A stretch of 19,873 nucleotides of DNA, taken from the NCBI GenBank assembly GCA_029560455.1, contig JAKQKW010000241.1, positions 1 to 19,873 of the forward strand, in the 5' to 3' direction. Positions 1 to 6,978 of this stretch are shown here, piece by piece. The DNA comes from Candidatus Rifleibacteriota bacterium. Its GTDB lineage: Bacteria; Riflebacteria; Ozemobacteria; Ozemobacterales; Ozemobacteraceae. Position 1 is the first letter of the stretch. Every line of letters begins with the position of its first letter. A program made the translations under genes and the position numbers. The notes below the pieces were generated by a model. The model ran no database searches and was not told the origin of the DNA. It saw only the letters and a list, made by a program, of their open reading frames with translations.

Positions 1-656
1 AGCACGCGAGCGACTGAATAGCGCCTGACCTTGCCAGGCCAGAGTTTTGGTGAGGCACAATAGGTGCAACGGCAGGCGCATCCACGCGAAGTCGTCATAA
101 ATACCGAACGCGGCACTTTTAACTGATCTTGCAAAGCGAAGTAGTCAGGCATTGCAACAAGCTGATAATCAAGAAACGGTAATATATCGAGATCGGCAAT
201 TTCGCTGCCGCTAATTGTCACTGTCGCTTCTTCAGCCGGGCGATCAGATCTGATCAGGTTTTCAAGGGCCGCTTCACCCTCGCCGACAATCGCAAAATCA
301 ACGAGATGCGCATCGATTATTCTGCCCGGCATTGCCGTCAGCAGGGGCCCGCCGCCAATCGTTCTGACTGCGGGCATCTCAGTTTTAAGAGTCCGGCACA
401 ATTTTGCCGCAGTGCCCTCCGTACCCTGATAAAACGGAATTCCCACCCATTTCGGTGCGGCAACCCTTATTTCTGAAAGGGTTTGCGGCAAGTCGAGCTG
501 CCGCTGTGAGGCATCGAGAATTCTGGTGCTGATTCCCTTTGATTTCAGCCATGAAGCGAGATAAATCAGGTTGACCGGTGGCTTCAGATCGACCATTGCG
601 CGCGTATCCCAGCTAAGCGGGAACGAAACGAGGATGACTTCACTCTGACTGTTCAT
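1..656 (-). CDS. B12-binding-type radical SAM protein (C-terminus beyond window edge)
   Basis: The first 218 codons of a gene read leftwards off the window. Seen: an N-terminal Rossmann-like region of the cobalamin-binding type (PPVNLIYLASWLKSKG around residues 26-41, GGGPLLTAMP at 101-110, DFAIVGEGEAALENL at 120-134), then the radical SAM cluster motif SRGCACRCTYCASP at 190-203. The CxxxCxxC ligands are C193, C197 and C200, and an extra cysteine sits at 195. The family cleaves S-adenosylmethionine at a [4Fe-4S] cluster to start radical chemistry, often methylation or ring rearrangement. The B12 domain lacks an obvious DxHxxG motif, as in many relatives, so cobalamin binding is inferred. The ATG at 654-656 follows AAGG with 6 bases between, and overlaps the end of the dehydrogenase gene by 17 bases, so the two are probably co-transcribed. 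Substrate unknown; the family call is firm. Confidence 0.88.
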   Translation of the reverse strand, partial: MNSQSEVILVSFPLSWDTRAMVDLKPPVNLIYLASWLKSKGISTRILDASQRQLDLPQTLSEIRVAAPKWVGIPFYQGTEGTAAKLCRTLKTEMPAVRTIGGGPLLTAMPGRIIDAHLVDFAIVGEGEAALENLIRSDRPAEEATVTISGSEIADLDILPFLDYQLVAMPDYFALQDQLKVPRSVFMTTSRGCACRCTYCASPKLWPGKVRRYSVARV

Positions 657-1672
657 CAAAAACCTTTCTGACAAAAGACTCTGGCGAAATTTCGCGGGCG
701 GTGACCGCCAGAAGACTGCCGGAGCCATCTATCTTCTTCAGACCGTCGACCATATTGGCACAGCTTAAGCCAATCTGTTCGAGCCCGGCAAGGTCAACCG
801 GCAGCCCAAGACGCGCACACATGGCGCGAAATTTACCAAGCAGATCGTATGAACCGGTTTGCCGGGCAAATGCCCAGACATTCATAAGAGAACCGGCTGC
901 AACCAGTTCGCCATGAAATGGCTTCAGTGAACCGTTATAGAGATGACTTTCCATTATCGCATAATAGAGTTTGTGTTCACCACCGGCGCTCAGTTCGGTA
1001 TTGCCGCGCTTGATCACCATCAGTGAGCTGGCGTGCGAGTAACGGGCAAGACGGCGCATGGCTATGCGGTTGAAACCATCAAAGCGTTTCAACACCCAGT
1101 CGACCGCATTGAAGTAGAAAGTGGCTAGCTCTTCAACCTCTGCCCGGCTGCAGTTGCCACGCTGAAAGCTGTAGTCGACAGCAGCACTGATACCGGCAAA
1201 AAAATCACCAAAACCGGCATGGGCAGCCCGCAGAACCGTAGGATTATCTGCAGTTTCAAGAAATTCGTCGAGAATAAAAACTGTTTCGGGTGCCCTGGTT
1301 TTGCTGGCCCTGAATTTTCCTTCGTATTTGAGTACGCTCCGGTCAACACTGATACACGAGGTCGACAAAAATGTCGGAATCAGCAACAGCGTTCGTTCAG
1401 CAGCATGAGCGCAGGCCCGCGCCACATCGAGAGCGGCACAGCCCCCCCACCCCGACGTATCTGACAGCTTTGCCGCTTACAGCAAGTATAGCTTCGATGT
1501 TGCGGGCACAGTTCGAGTCGATGACATGCAGCAGCTGCAGATTCTGCAATCTTTCACGCTGTGAATCATCGGTAATGAAAAATGTCTGATCGTCGTCGAG
1601 CACTGCGGTCAGCTCGAGCAGCGACGATGCCGTAAAAACCAGCTCAGGCCTTTTCCATAGCGAATTCTGCAT
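640..1672 (-). pseudogene. Iron-containing alcohol dehydrogenase / glycerol-1-phosphate dehydrogenase-like gene, frameshifted
   Basis: Two overlapping frames together make one protein of about 344 residues, the normal length for this family. The first frame (ATG at 1670-1672, beginning MQNSLWKRPELVF) runs to VRYVGVGG, the start of the NAD-binding glycine loop. It then breaks at a run of seven G on the coding strand (1442-1448). The second frame continues as CAALDVARACAHAAERTLLL down to 640. Removing one G would restore VGVGGCAALDVAR, which fits the family pattern GxGGGxxxDxAK. The metal-site residues look intact in the second part: GFGD, GGEH and PFHGE. The family makes NAD(P)H-dependent reductions such as dihydroxyacetone phosphate to glycerol-1-phosphate, or reactions of the dehydroquinate-synthase type; the substrate cannot be told here. 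The break may be a sequencing error, a real mutation or phase variation. The gene is followed by, and overlaps, the radical SAM gene. Confidence 0.8.
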
Positions 1673-1709
1673 TGAAAATCCAGATAACCGAACTTGATGA
1701 GCCGCCACA

Positions 1710-1738
1710 ATTATACCCGTACAACCACAAAAACCTAA
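1710..1738 (-). promoter_or_regulatory. Candidate sigma-70 promoter for the dehydrogenase/radical SAM pair
   Basis: On the minus strand a perfect -10 box TATAAT lies at 1710-1715. A weak -35 (TTAGGT, 1733-1738) is 17 bases upstream. Transcription would begin near 1703, about 30 bases before the ATG at 1672. This supports that start over the longer open frame reaching to 1774, which the promoter would interrupt. Confidence 0.45.
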
Positions 1739-1826
1739 GCCCCATCTGCAGATTTTTAATGTTTTCAAATGCAATCTTCTGCAGCAGTTTATCGAGATTG
1801 TCGAATAACCTGTTTATACCGTAAAT

Positions 1827-2567
1827 TCAGGCCTGCAGACTCGAATTCGCGGCAAGCACTCTGCCAAGCGCATTTACAATGTCACCAGAATAAATACCGC
1901 CGTGGTAATTGATAATGCTGTTGATTTTAAGGCTCTGAATTCTTCGGATCGAGTCGAGAGCCATGCTCATATCGAGCGTGAACTGCGGGTTCGGTAATAT
2001 CAGCCGGCCGTTTTCAACCGCGGTAGCGTCACCGGCGATGAAGATGCCCTGTTCTTCGATATAAAGTGAGATATGGCCCGGAGTATGACCCGGCGTCGAA
2101 ATAACCCTGACACCTTCGCTGAGATGCTCGCCATCATCGACCAGCCGGTCGACCGGGCAGATGTCGATGGTCTTCAGATAGGCGGCAAAACGTTCGCCAA
2201 ACTCAAGTTCGCTGCCGCCAAGCGTCTTATTGTGTTCTTCAGCCTGCTGCAACCGCAGCGATATCTTTTTTCCGGCGATATAATCCGCTTCTGAACGACC
2301 GGCAACGATTCTGACCGCCGGGTGCATAATTTTCAGAGCCAGCAGAGAGCCAATATGGTCATGGTCGTGGTGCGAAACGACAATCATTGTCAGATCTTTA
2401 ACCTTCAGACCATGTCTGGCCAGTTCTCTGGCAATATCCTCTGCCTGCCCCGGATAACCGGCATCGAAAAGAATCCGCTCGTCATTGTCAATTAACAGAA
2501 CCGGGTGAATCTCTGACTTGAAAGTGCCAAAATCCTTAACAAGATGCAGAATATGATGTGTAAACAT
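1827..2567 (-). CDS. Metallo-beta-lactamase-fold hydrolase
   Basis: Protein of 246 residues. Seen: the metal-binding motif SHHDHDHIG (residues 65-73), then GHTPGH (H161), GD (D180) and NYHGG (H222), which together supply the dinuclear metal ligands of the fold. The first motif reads HxDxDH rather than HxHxDH; the Asp form is common in part of the superfamily. There is no signal peptide, so a cytoplasmic thioesterase, lactonase or glyoxalase-II-like hydrolase is likely, with unknown substrate. I chose the ATG at 2565-2567 (MFTHHILHLVKDFG) because AAAGGGA lies just upstream and the sequence begins like the family. An in-frame ATG at 2600 would add 11 residues with no ribosome site and would lie inside a large inverted repeat. 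The gene is divergent from the UPF0314 gene. Confidence 0.87.
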   Translation of the reverse strand: MFTHHILHLVKDFGTFKSEIHPVLLIDNDERILFDAGYPGQAEDIARELARHGLKVKDLTMIVVSHHDHDHIGSLLALKIMHPAVRIVAGRSEADYIAGKKISLRLQQAEEHNKTLGGSELEFGERFAAYLKTIDICPVDRLVDDGEHLSEGVRVISTPGHTPGHISLYIEEQGIFIAGDATAVENGRLILPNPQFTLDMSMALDSIRRIQSLKINSIINYHGGIYSGDIVNALGRVLAANSSLQA

Positions 2568-2580
2568 GCCGATTCCCTTT

Positions 2581-2620
2581 CTTTGCCATGATTTTCTCAT
2601 AAAATAATGTCATGGCAAAG
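2581..2620. repeat. 11-bp perfect inverted repeat in the divergent leader region
   Basis: CTTTGCCATGA (2581-2591) and TCATGGCAAAG (2610-2620) are perfect reverse complements around an 18-base AT-rich spacer. The repeat lies between the divergent MBL-fold and UPF0314 genes. On the MBL transcript its 3' arm ends about 13 bases before the ATG, right beside the AAAGGGA ribosome site. It could be a protein operator or an RNA hairpin limiting translation. There is no T-run, so it is not a classical terminator. Confidence 0.6.
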
Positions 2621-2699
2621 AGAAAGATGATAAAAATATGGGTCGCTTAAACCAAATCGCGGTAAAATGCCCCGATGCAATTTCGACAGGTTGCTGAAT

Positions 2700-3269
2700 A
2701 TGACAAGCACAAAAAAAATAACCACGCCGGTTCTGCTGATTGCGATACTGCCGCTGTTCACTGCCCTCTGGCTCAAATACAGCGGTAGAAACTGGCTTGC
2801 CCCTGACGGCAGCCTGCATCTCTGGTATGGTCTGGCAAACGGTTCCGGCACCTCGCAGCACCTTCTCGACCCCTACAGTTTCACGCACTTTCTGCACGGT
2901 TTCGTTTTCTGCTGGCTCATAATGCTGGCAGGGAAAAGCCTGCCGTATCTCTGGCAGCTGACCCTGGCCATCGCTGCCGAATCTGCCTGGGAAATCGCTG
3001 AAAATTCAGAAACAATAATCAACCGTTACCGCGAAGCCACAATCGCGCTCGGCTACTTTGGCGACAGCATCATCAACTCGATGTCAGATATTCTCGTCTG
3101 TGCACTCGGGTTCGTTGTCGCCGCCAGACTTGGTTTTAAAAAGAGCCTGGCAGTCTTCTTCATCATCGAACTGCTGCTTCTACTATGGGTAAGAGACAAC
3201 CTGACGCTGAACATCATAATGCTCATAAAACCGGTCGCAGCCATAAAACTCTGGCAGAGCGCTATCTAA
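2700..3269 (+). CDS. UPF0314/DUF2585 family membrane protein
   Basis: Protein of 189 residues from the ATG at 2700. Diagnostic family motifs are all present: SQHLLDPYSFTHFLHGF, then ESAWEIAENSETIINRYREA, then GYFGDSIINSMSDI, and near the end RDNLTLNIIMLIKP. Hydrophobic segments occur near residues 9-25, 65-82, 125-145 and 150-168, so it is an inner-membrane protein with about four helices. The family's function is not known; the conserved H, E, N, R and D residues at the helix ends suggest an enzyme or a polar membrane site, which is inference. An earlier in-frame ATG at 2667 gives 11 more residues without a ribosome site; the ATG at 2700 has a weak ACAGG upstream. The family is best known from Alphaproteobacteria, while nothing else here looks alphaproteobacterial. 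Confidence 0.85.
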   Translation: MTSTKKITTPVLLIAILPLFTALWLKYSGRNWLAPDGSLHLWYGLANGSGTSQHLLDPYSFTHFLHGFVFCWLIMLAGKSLPYLWQLTLAIAAESAWEIAENSETIINRYREATIALGYFGDSIINSMSDILVCALGFVVAARLGFKKSLAVFFIIELLLLLWVRDNLTLNIIMLIKPVAAIKLWQSAI

Positions 3270-3363
3270 GACAGAGTTTCCGGCAAAAGTCGATCACAAA
3301 GATCCGACATGGGCGCTTCCGTTAGCGCCGTGATTGCTGTATATTTGTTCTGAAAAACCGCAC

Positions 3364-3378
3364 AGGAGATTGCATATT
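3364..3378 (+). promoter_or_regulatory. Shine-Dalgarno site that places the start at an ATT codon
   Basis: AGGAG at 3364-3368 is the only strong ribosome site ahead of the PhnD-like gene. Seven bases further on, the in-frame codon is ATT (3376-3378). The nearest standard start, TTG at 3370, is one base from the site, which is too close. Another TTG at 3334 has no ribosome site. ATT starts are rare but known, for example in infC. Confidence 0.45.
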
Positions 3379-4506
3379 AACAGCTCAATTAAAACCGGTC
3401 TGTTGCTTGTTTCGTTTCTGGCATCAACCCTGCTGACTCCGGCCGTTTGCCATGCCCAGCGTGCCAGCAACCCGGATTTCCCGCATCAGGAAAGCTCCGG
3501 GTATTCAGATTACCCCGAATATGGCGGAGATGAATCGACAAATGTCTATGACTACCTCGACCAGGAAGGCGAATCAGGCTACGAAGACTCAGAGAACTAT
3601 TATGGTGAGCCCAATTATGAATCTGCCGACACCGGCGGATATGACGACGAATACGACGAAGCCGCAGATGTCAGCGAAGCGGTTGAACCAGCCCCGCCAC
3701 CGGCACGCCAGATGCTCAAACCCGGTGACCCGATCAATATCGCCGAAAAAACCATTCGTGTCGGCAGAATCCCATATCTCAGCGTTAAACAGCTGATGGC
3801 TCAGGCGGTACCGCTGCTGCGCAGTCTTCAGAAACGCACCGGCGCCAAAGAAGTCAGACTGGTTTCGAGCGGCTCCTACTCAGATATCATCAGCGCCCTG
3901 GCCCGCGGCAAAATCGACTTTGCCTGGGTGGGTCCGACCGCTTATCTCAAACACCGCGACAAAGAGAACCTGATGGCGGTTGCCAAAGCAAAATTCGGCG
4001 ACGAAACCGCCTACCGTGGCGTTTTCATCGCACCGGCAAAGGGCAAGGTTCAGGGGCTCGAAGATCTCAGCGGCAACATCATCGGCTTCGTTGACCCCGA
4101 ATCGGCAAGCGGTTACATTTACCCCAACTACCTGCTCAAAACCCTTAAAATCCGGTTGAGCAAAAAAACCCGCGTCGCTTTTCTCAAAAACCACGACAAT
4201 GTTCTGCTGGCGGTTTTAAAAGGCAGGATCGACGCCGGCGCCTGCCTCGAAAAGACTGTCAGTGCCTCGAAGATCAAAGATCTCGACAAAAGAATCATCG
4301 TTCTCGCAAAAACCGAAGAAATACCCTCTGATGTCATTGTCTGCCGCCAGGACTGCGCATTGAACCTGCGCGAAAAATTTCAGGAAGCCCTGACCAGCAT
4401 CAAGCCAGGCGAATTGCCCGGCAGCCCGCTGACCTTTCTGGCAGCCACTGATGATGAGTTTGCACCTGTAGAAGCGGTGATGCGCTATCTCAAGCTTCTG
4501 CCCTGA
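3376..4506 (+). CDS. PhnD-like periplasmic phosphate/phosphonate-type binding protein with acidic linker
   Basis: About 376 residues if translation begins at the ATT at 3376 (see the ribosome site entry); TTG at 3334 is the alternative. Seen: a signal peptide (TGLLLVSFLASTLLTPAVCHA, cleaved before QRAS), then about 80 residues rich in Tyr, Asp, Glu and Gly (DNA about 3463-3709) ending in a proline run. The PhnD/PF12974-type binding domain fills the rest, marked by RVGRIPYLSVKQLM, SSGSYSDIISALARGKIDFA, WVGPTAYL and GFVDPESASGY. Family members bind phosphite, phosphonates or other small oxyanions, either for ABC import or as sensor domains. No ATPase or permease gene is nearby, so its partner is elsewhere or its role is sensing. 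The long disordered acidic spacer is unusual and may tether the domain or bind metal; that is inference. Followed by a terminator. Confidence 0.82.
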   Translation: MNSSIKTGLLLVSFLASTLLTPAVCHAQRASNPDFPHQESSGYSDYPEYGGDESTNVYDYLDQEGESGYEDSENYYGEPNYESADTGGYDDEYDEAADVSEAVEPAPPPARQMLKPGDPINIAEKTIRVGRIPYLSVKQLMAQAVPLLRSLQKRTGAKEVRLVSSGSYSDIISALARGKIDFAWVGPTAYLKHRDKENLMAVAKAKFGDETAYRGVFIAPAKGKVQGLEDLSGNIIGFVDPESASGYIYPNYLLKTLKIRLSKKTRVAFLKNHDNVLLAVLKGRIDAGACLEKTVSASKIKDLDKRIIVLAKTEEIPSDVIVCRQDCALNLREKFQEALTSIKPGELPGSPLTFLAATDDEFAPVEAVMRYLKLLP

Positions 4507-4536
4507 AAAGAGCCGACAGCAATTCAGATTTTCTGC

Positions 4537-4571
4537 GAATAGCCCTGCCCGTTCAGGGCTATTCTGTTTTT
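4537..4571 (+). terminator. Intrinsic terminator of the PhnD-like gene
   Basis: GAATAGCCCTG (4537-4547) pairs perfectly with CAGGGCTATTC (4554-4564) around a 6-base loop and is followed by TGTTTTTT. It is oriented for plus-strand transcripts. Its right arm lies inside the last codons and stop of the convergent minus-strand gene ending at 4559. On the minus strand no T-run follows, so it acts in one direction only. Confidence 0.85.
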
Positions 4572-5533
4572 TCGGCCTGCAACAGCAGTAACCAGAATGA
4601 TACAAGCCCGATAAGCCCGGTAACTATATTACTGAAGAGTATTCCCGGCATGGTGGCAAAAACCATGGCAACTACCGGCCCAACCGGCCGCTGATATTTG
4701 CGGAATTTAAAAACCATGACAATAAAAAATATGAACAGAACAAAACATGCAAGTTCCTGTATGGCAAAAATTCCCCTGAACATACGCTGAGTCATTGTAG
4801 CCTGAACGCCAGGACTGAGGGCCACTGCCAGATAAACAGTCTGCAGACCGGCCCACAGAGTTGCCCCGGCTGTAACTCCGGCCCAGAAACTGCTTTTCCA
4901 GTCGCCGCTGCGCTTGAGAAAAAGGGCGGCACCAGCCATAGCGACCAACAATTGAAACACCAGAACCGGCACCTGGCCATACGCAATGGTAAAACCTGCA
5001 AATGCCCGTTGGATAAGATTCATTCTGCTCAGGTTATGGGGGTCAGGATTGAACCCGTCAATGGTTTTCTGCCAGAGCTTGTGATCTATGCCATGCTTCT
5101 GGCACTTATCAATAAAATAGGCCCGCACCGATTCTGCTGTTACCTTATCTTCATCGTCTTCGATAAAGCCGTGCTTCACACAATATATGTCATACATATG
5201 GCTGTTCTGGTGCGTGGCACCGTTTAAAACCCAGGGCACAAAAGCATACCTGCAGCCCGGCAAAAGAAGCTTGTGGTACTCAATATCCTTGATCAGTGCC
5301 TGCTCCATCAATGCCTCTAGCGGAATTTCGCCGGTCGATGGATCAGCGCGCATTTCCGGCGGCGGGAAACCGCTTCCAGCGTTTTTCAGTTTTTCCGCGT
5401 ATCTGGTCAGTTCCTCGAGAATTCCCTGACAGCGCTGATATTCGGTCTTTCCGCGCCTTGAAGCATCAGCTGCTACCGGCAGCAGAATCACCATACAACA
5501 CAATAAAGCTGTTAAAAATCTTACCCTGTTCAT
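4559..5533 (-). CDS. Unknown protein: signal peptide, extracytoplasmic domain, C-terminal membrane helices
   Basis: Protein of 324 residues that I do not recognise. Seen: a signal peptide (RFLTALLCCMVILLPVAADA), then about 160 extracytoplasmic residues with four cysteines (C35, C94, C118, C144) that could form two disulfides. The motif NGATHQNSHMYDIYC lies near residues 104-118. Four hydrophobic segments follow, near 186-206, 215-238, 255-277 and 285-318, and the protein ends with KTE. It is the last gene of the four-gene operon: its ATG overlaps the TGA of the ankyrin gene by four bases (ATGA). Tight coupling suggests it works with the ankyrin membrane protein, perhaps as a partner in one membrane complex. 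No catalytic motif is evident. The 3' end overlaps the terminator of the convergent PhnD-like gene. Confidence 0.75.
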   Translation of the reverse strand: MNRVRFLTALLCCMVILLPVAADASRRGKTEYQRCQGILEELTRYAEKLKNAGSGFPPPEMRADPSTGEIPLEALMEQALIKDIEYHKLLLPGCRYAFVPWVLNGATHQNSHMYDIYCVKHGFIEDDEDKVTAESVRAYFIDKCQKHGIDHKLWQKTIDGFNPDPHNLSRMNLIQRAFAGFTIAYGQVPVLVFQLLVAMAGAALFLKRSGDWKSSFWAGVTAGATLWAGLQTVYLAVALSPGVQATMTQRMFRGIFAIQELACFVLFIFFIVMVFKFRKYQRPVGPVVAMVFATMPGILFSNIVTGLIGLVSFWLLLLQAEKTE

Positions 5534-6978
5534 TTTTTACTCCCGTCGGTCTCTGTTTTTTCAACAGCAGAATTTTCAATGATCTTCAAAAGACGCAGAT
5601 AACGCATTTTTTCAGCAAAACTGCGCGGTGAATCGCCGGCTTTGTCTTTTATATCAGGATCGGCATGCCATCTGATCAGGGTCTCGACCAGCCCGGGTTC
5701 ATTGCGTTCGACTGCGTAATGCAGAGGCGTTTTTCCATCATTGTCAGGCTGGTTGATCACCTGCTCCACAAATTCTGAATAATTGTTATAGCGTGCCGAA
5801 CTGTCGCTGACAGAATTTCGTTCGACCATCAGATGCAGAAAAGTTTTGCCGTTTTTATCAACCGCCGTACACTCGACGCCGTTGGCCTGAAGAATTTTAA
5901 AAACTGCCGGATCACGGGCAAACAAAGACAGATAAAAGAGGTTTTCGCCGCTGTTTTCAGGAATTCGCGCGCCAAGACTGATCAACTCCTGTATCAACTC
6001 TGAAACCGGCTCATACCTGCTGAGCAGTGCCGCCGCAATTAAAGATTTTCCGTCTGCCTTAACCGGCTGATTCAGATCTGCACCGTAACTCGCAAGTAAA
6101 CGCGCATAGGCCAGCGACTCCTTTTTGTTGAAATGAAGCCATAGAGCCAGGCCGAGAGCCGTTTCATCAGGATTCTCAGACAGCCACAGGTTCGGATTGG
6201 CCCCGGCCCTGAGCAGCATTTCAGTAATCTGCAGGCTGCCATCGCCGCGGATTGCCCACCACAGTGGCCGGTAACCAGGTCTGACACCTTTTCCTCCGGC
6301 CGCTTTATTCAAATCTGGCTTCTGGGTCAGCAGCCATTCCACCAGCCCGGTCTGACGTTCGTCGATCGCCCGGCACAGAGCATTTTCAACCGGATTTGCC
6401 GGAATCTCCCGCTTTACGCCATCGAGCAGAGCGGTAAAACGGTCATTTCTGCCATTTTTAGCGGCTCTGATCAGCGCATCCATGTAACTGCCCGTCGTGA
6501 ATGGCAATGTGAGGGTGAGTATGACACCGATACAGATGGTCAAAAAAGCACTGCGGCCCGGCCATGGCACGGAGTTTTCAATCTTACCCGGTTTTGCCGC
6601 GATACGATTTGCCCAGTAAGAAAACCACAACCCGAAAAGCAGCCAGTATGGCCCCAGAAAGGGCAGATTCCAGACGTATTCTCTTACCATGCCCCTGACC
6701 AGAATGAGGCCAAAGAGCGAAAAAACCATGCCAAAAACCCAGAGAGTATAAGCCCATGGCAGCCATTCAACCTGTTCCTGTTTTGCCCTTGCAATATTCA
6801 GCAGGGCAACCGGAACCCAGAACAAAGCCAGCAGAACGCCGGTAAAACGAACCACGGATACAGCAATCTGAGAAAATTCCAGACAGGCGAATACTGCTAT
6901 TATAATGCCGACAACCCTTGCCTGATATGGAAAACGCCAGCTGCTCATCGATATAAACGCGTCTGAATGATCATTCAT
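5530..6978 (-). CDS. Five-helix membrane protein with C-terminal ankyrin repeats
   Basis: Protein of 482 residues. Hydrophobic helices lie near residues 22-36, 40-62, 74-95, 107-123 and 143-161. From about 165 to 470 there are ankyrin-type repeats of roughly 33 residues. The clearest repeat has DGKTPLHYAVERNEPGLVE (414-432) followed by WHADPDIKDKAGDSP; others contain RPLWWAIR, NGKTFLHLMVERN and LLRAGANPN. Ankyrin repeats bind proteins and are probably cytoplasmic here. The start at 6976-6978 overlaps the end of the TAXI gene by 8 bases and the stop overlaps the next gene by 4, so translational coupling is likely. I infer a scaffold or signalling adaptor in the inner membrane; the helical domain belongs to no family I recognise. 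The ankyrin call is firm, the role is not. Confidence 0.85.
   Translation of the reverse strand: MNDHSDAFISMSSWRFPYQARVVGIIIAVFACLEFSQIAVSVVRFTGVLLALFWVPVALLNIARAKQEQVEWLPWAYTLWVFGMVFSLFGLILVRGMVREYVWNLPFLGPYWLLFGLWFSYWANRIAAKPGKIENSVPWPGRSAFLTICIGVILTLTLPFTTGSYMDALIRAAKNGRNDRFTALLDGVKREIPANPVENALCRAIDERQTGLVEWLLTQKPDLNKAAGGKGVRPGYRPLWWAIRGDGSLQITEMLLRAGANPNLWLSENPDETALGLALWLHFNKKESLAYARLLASYGADLNQPVKADGKSLIAAALLSRYEPVSELIQELISLGARIPENSGENLFYLSLFARDPAVFKILQANGVECTAVDKNGKTFLHLMVERNSVSDSSARYNNYSEFVEQVINQPDNDGKTPLHYAVERNEPGLVETLIRWHADPDIKDKAGDSPRSFAEKMRYLRLLKIIENSAVEKTETDGSKK

Noticed and set aside
1673..1774. Open extension of the dehydrogenase N-terminus up to 1774
   Set aside because: It contains a perfect TATAAT promoter box, and its translation does not look like the family.
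3312..3329. GGCGC/GCGCC hairpin after the UPF0314 gene as a terminator
   Set aside because: The stem has only five base pairs, the loop is eight bases, and no T-run follows.
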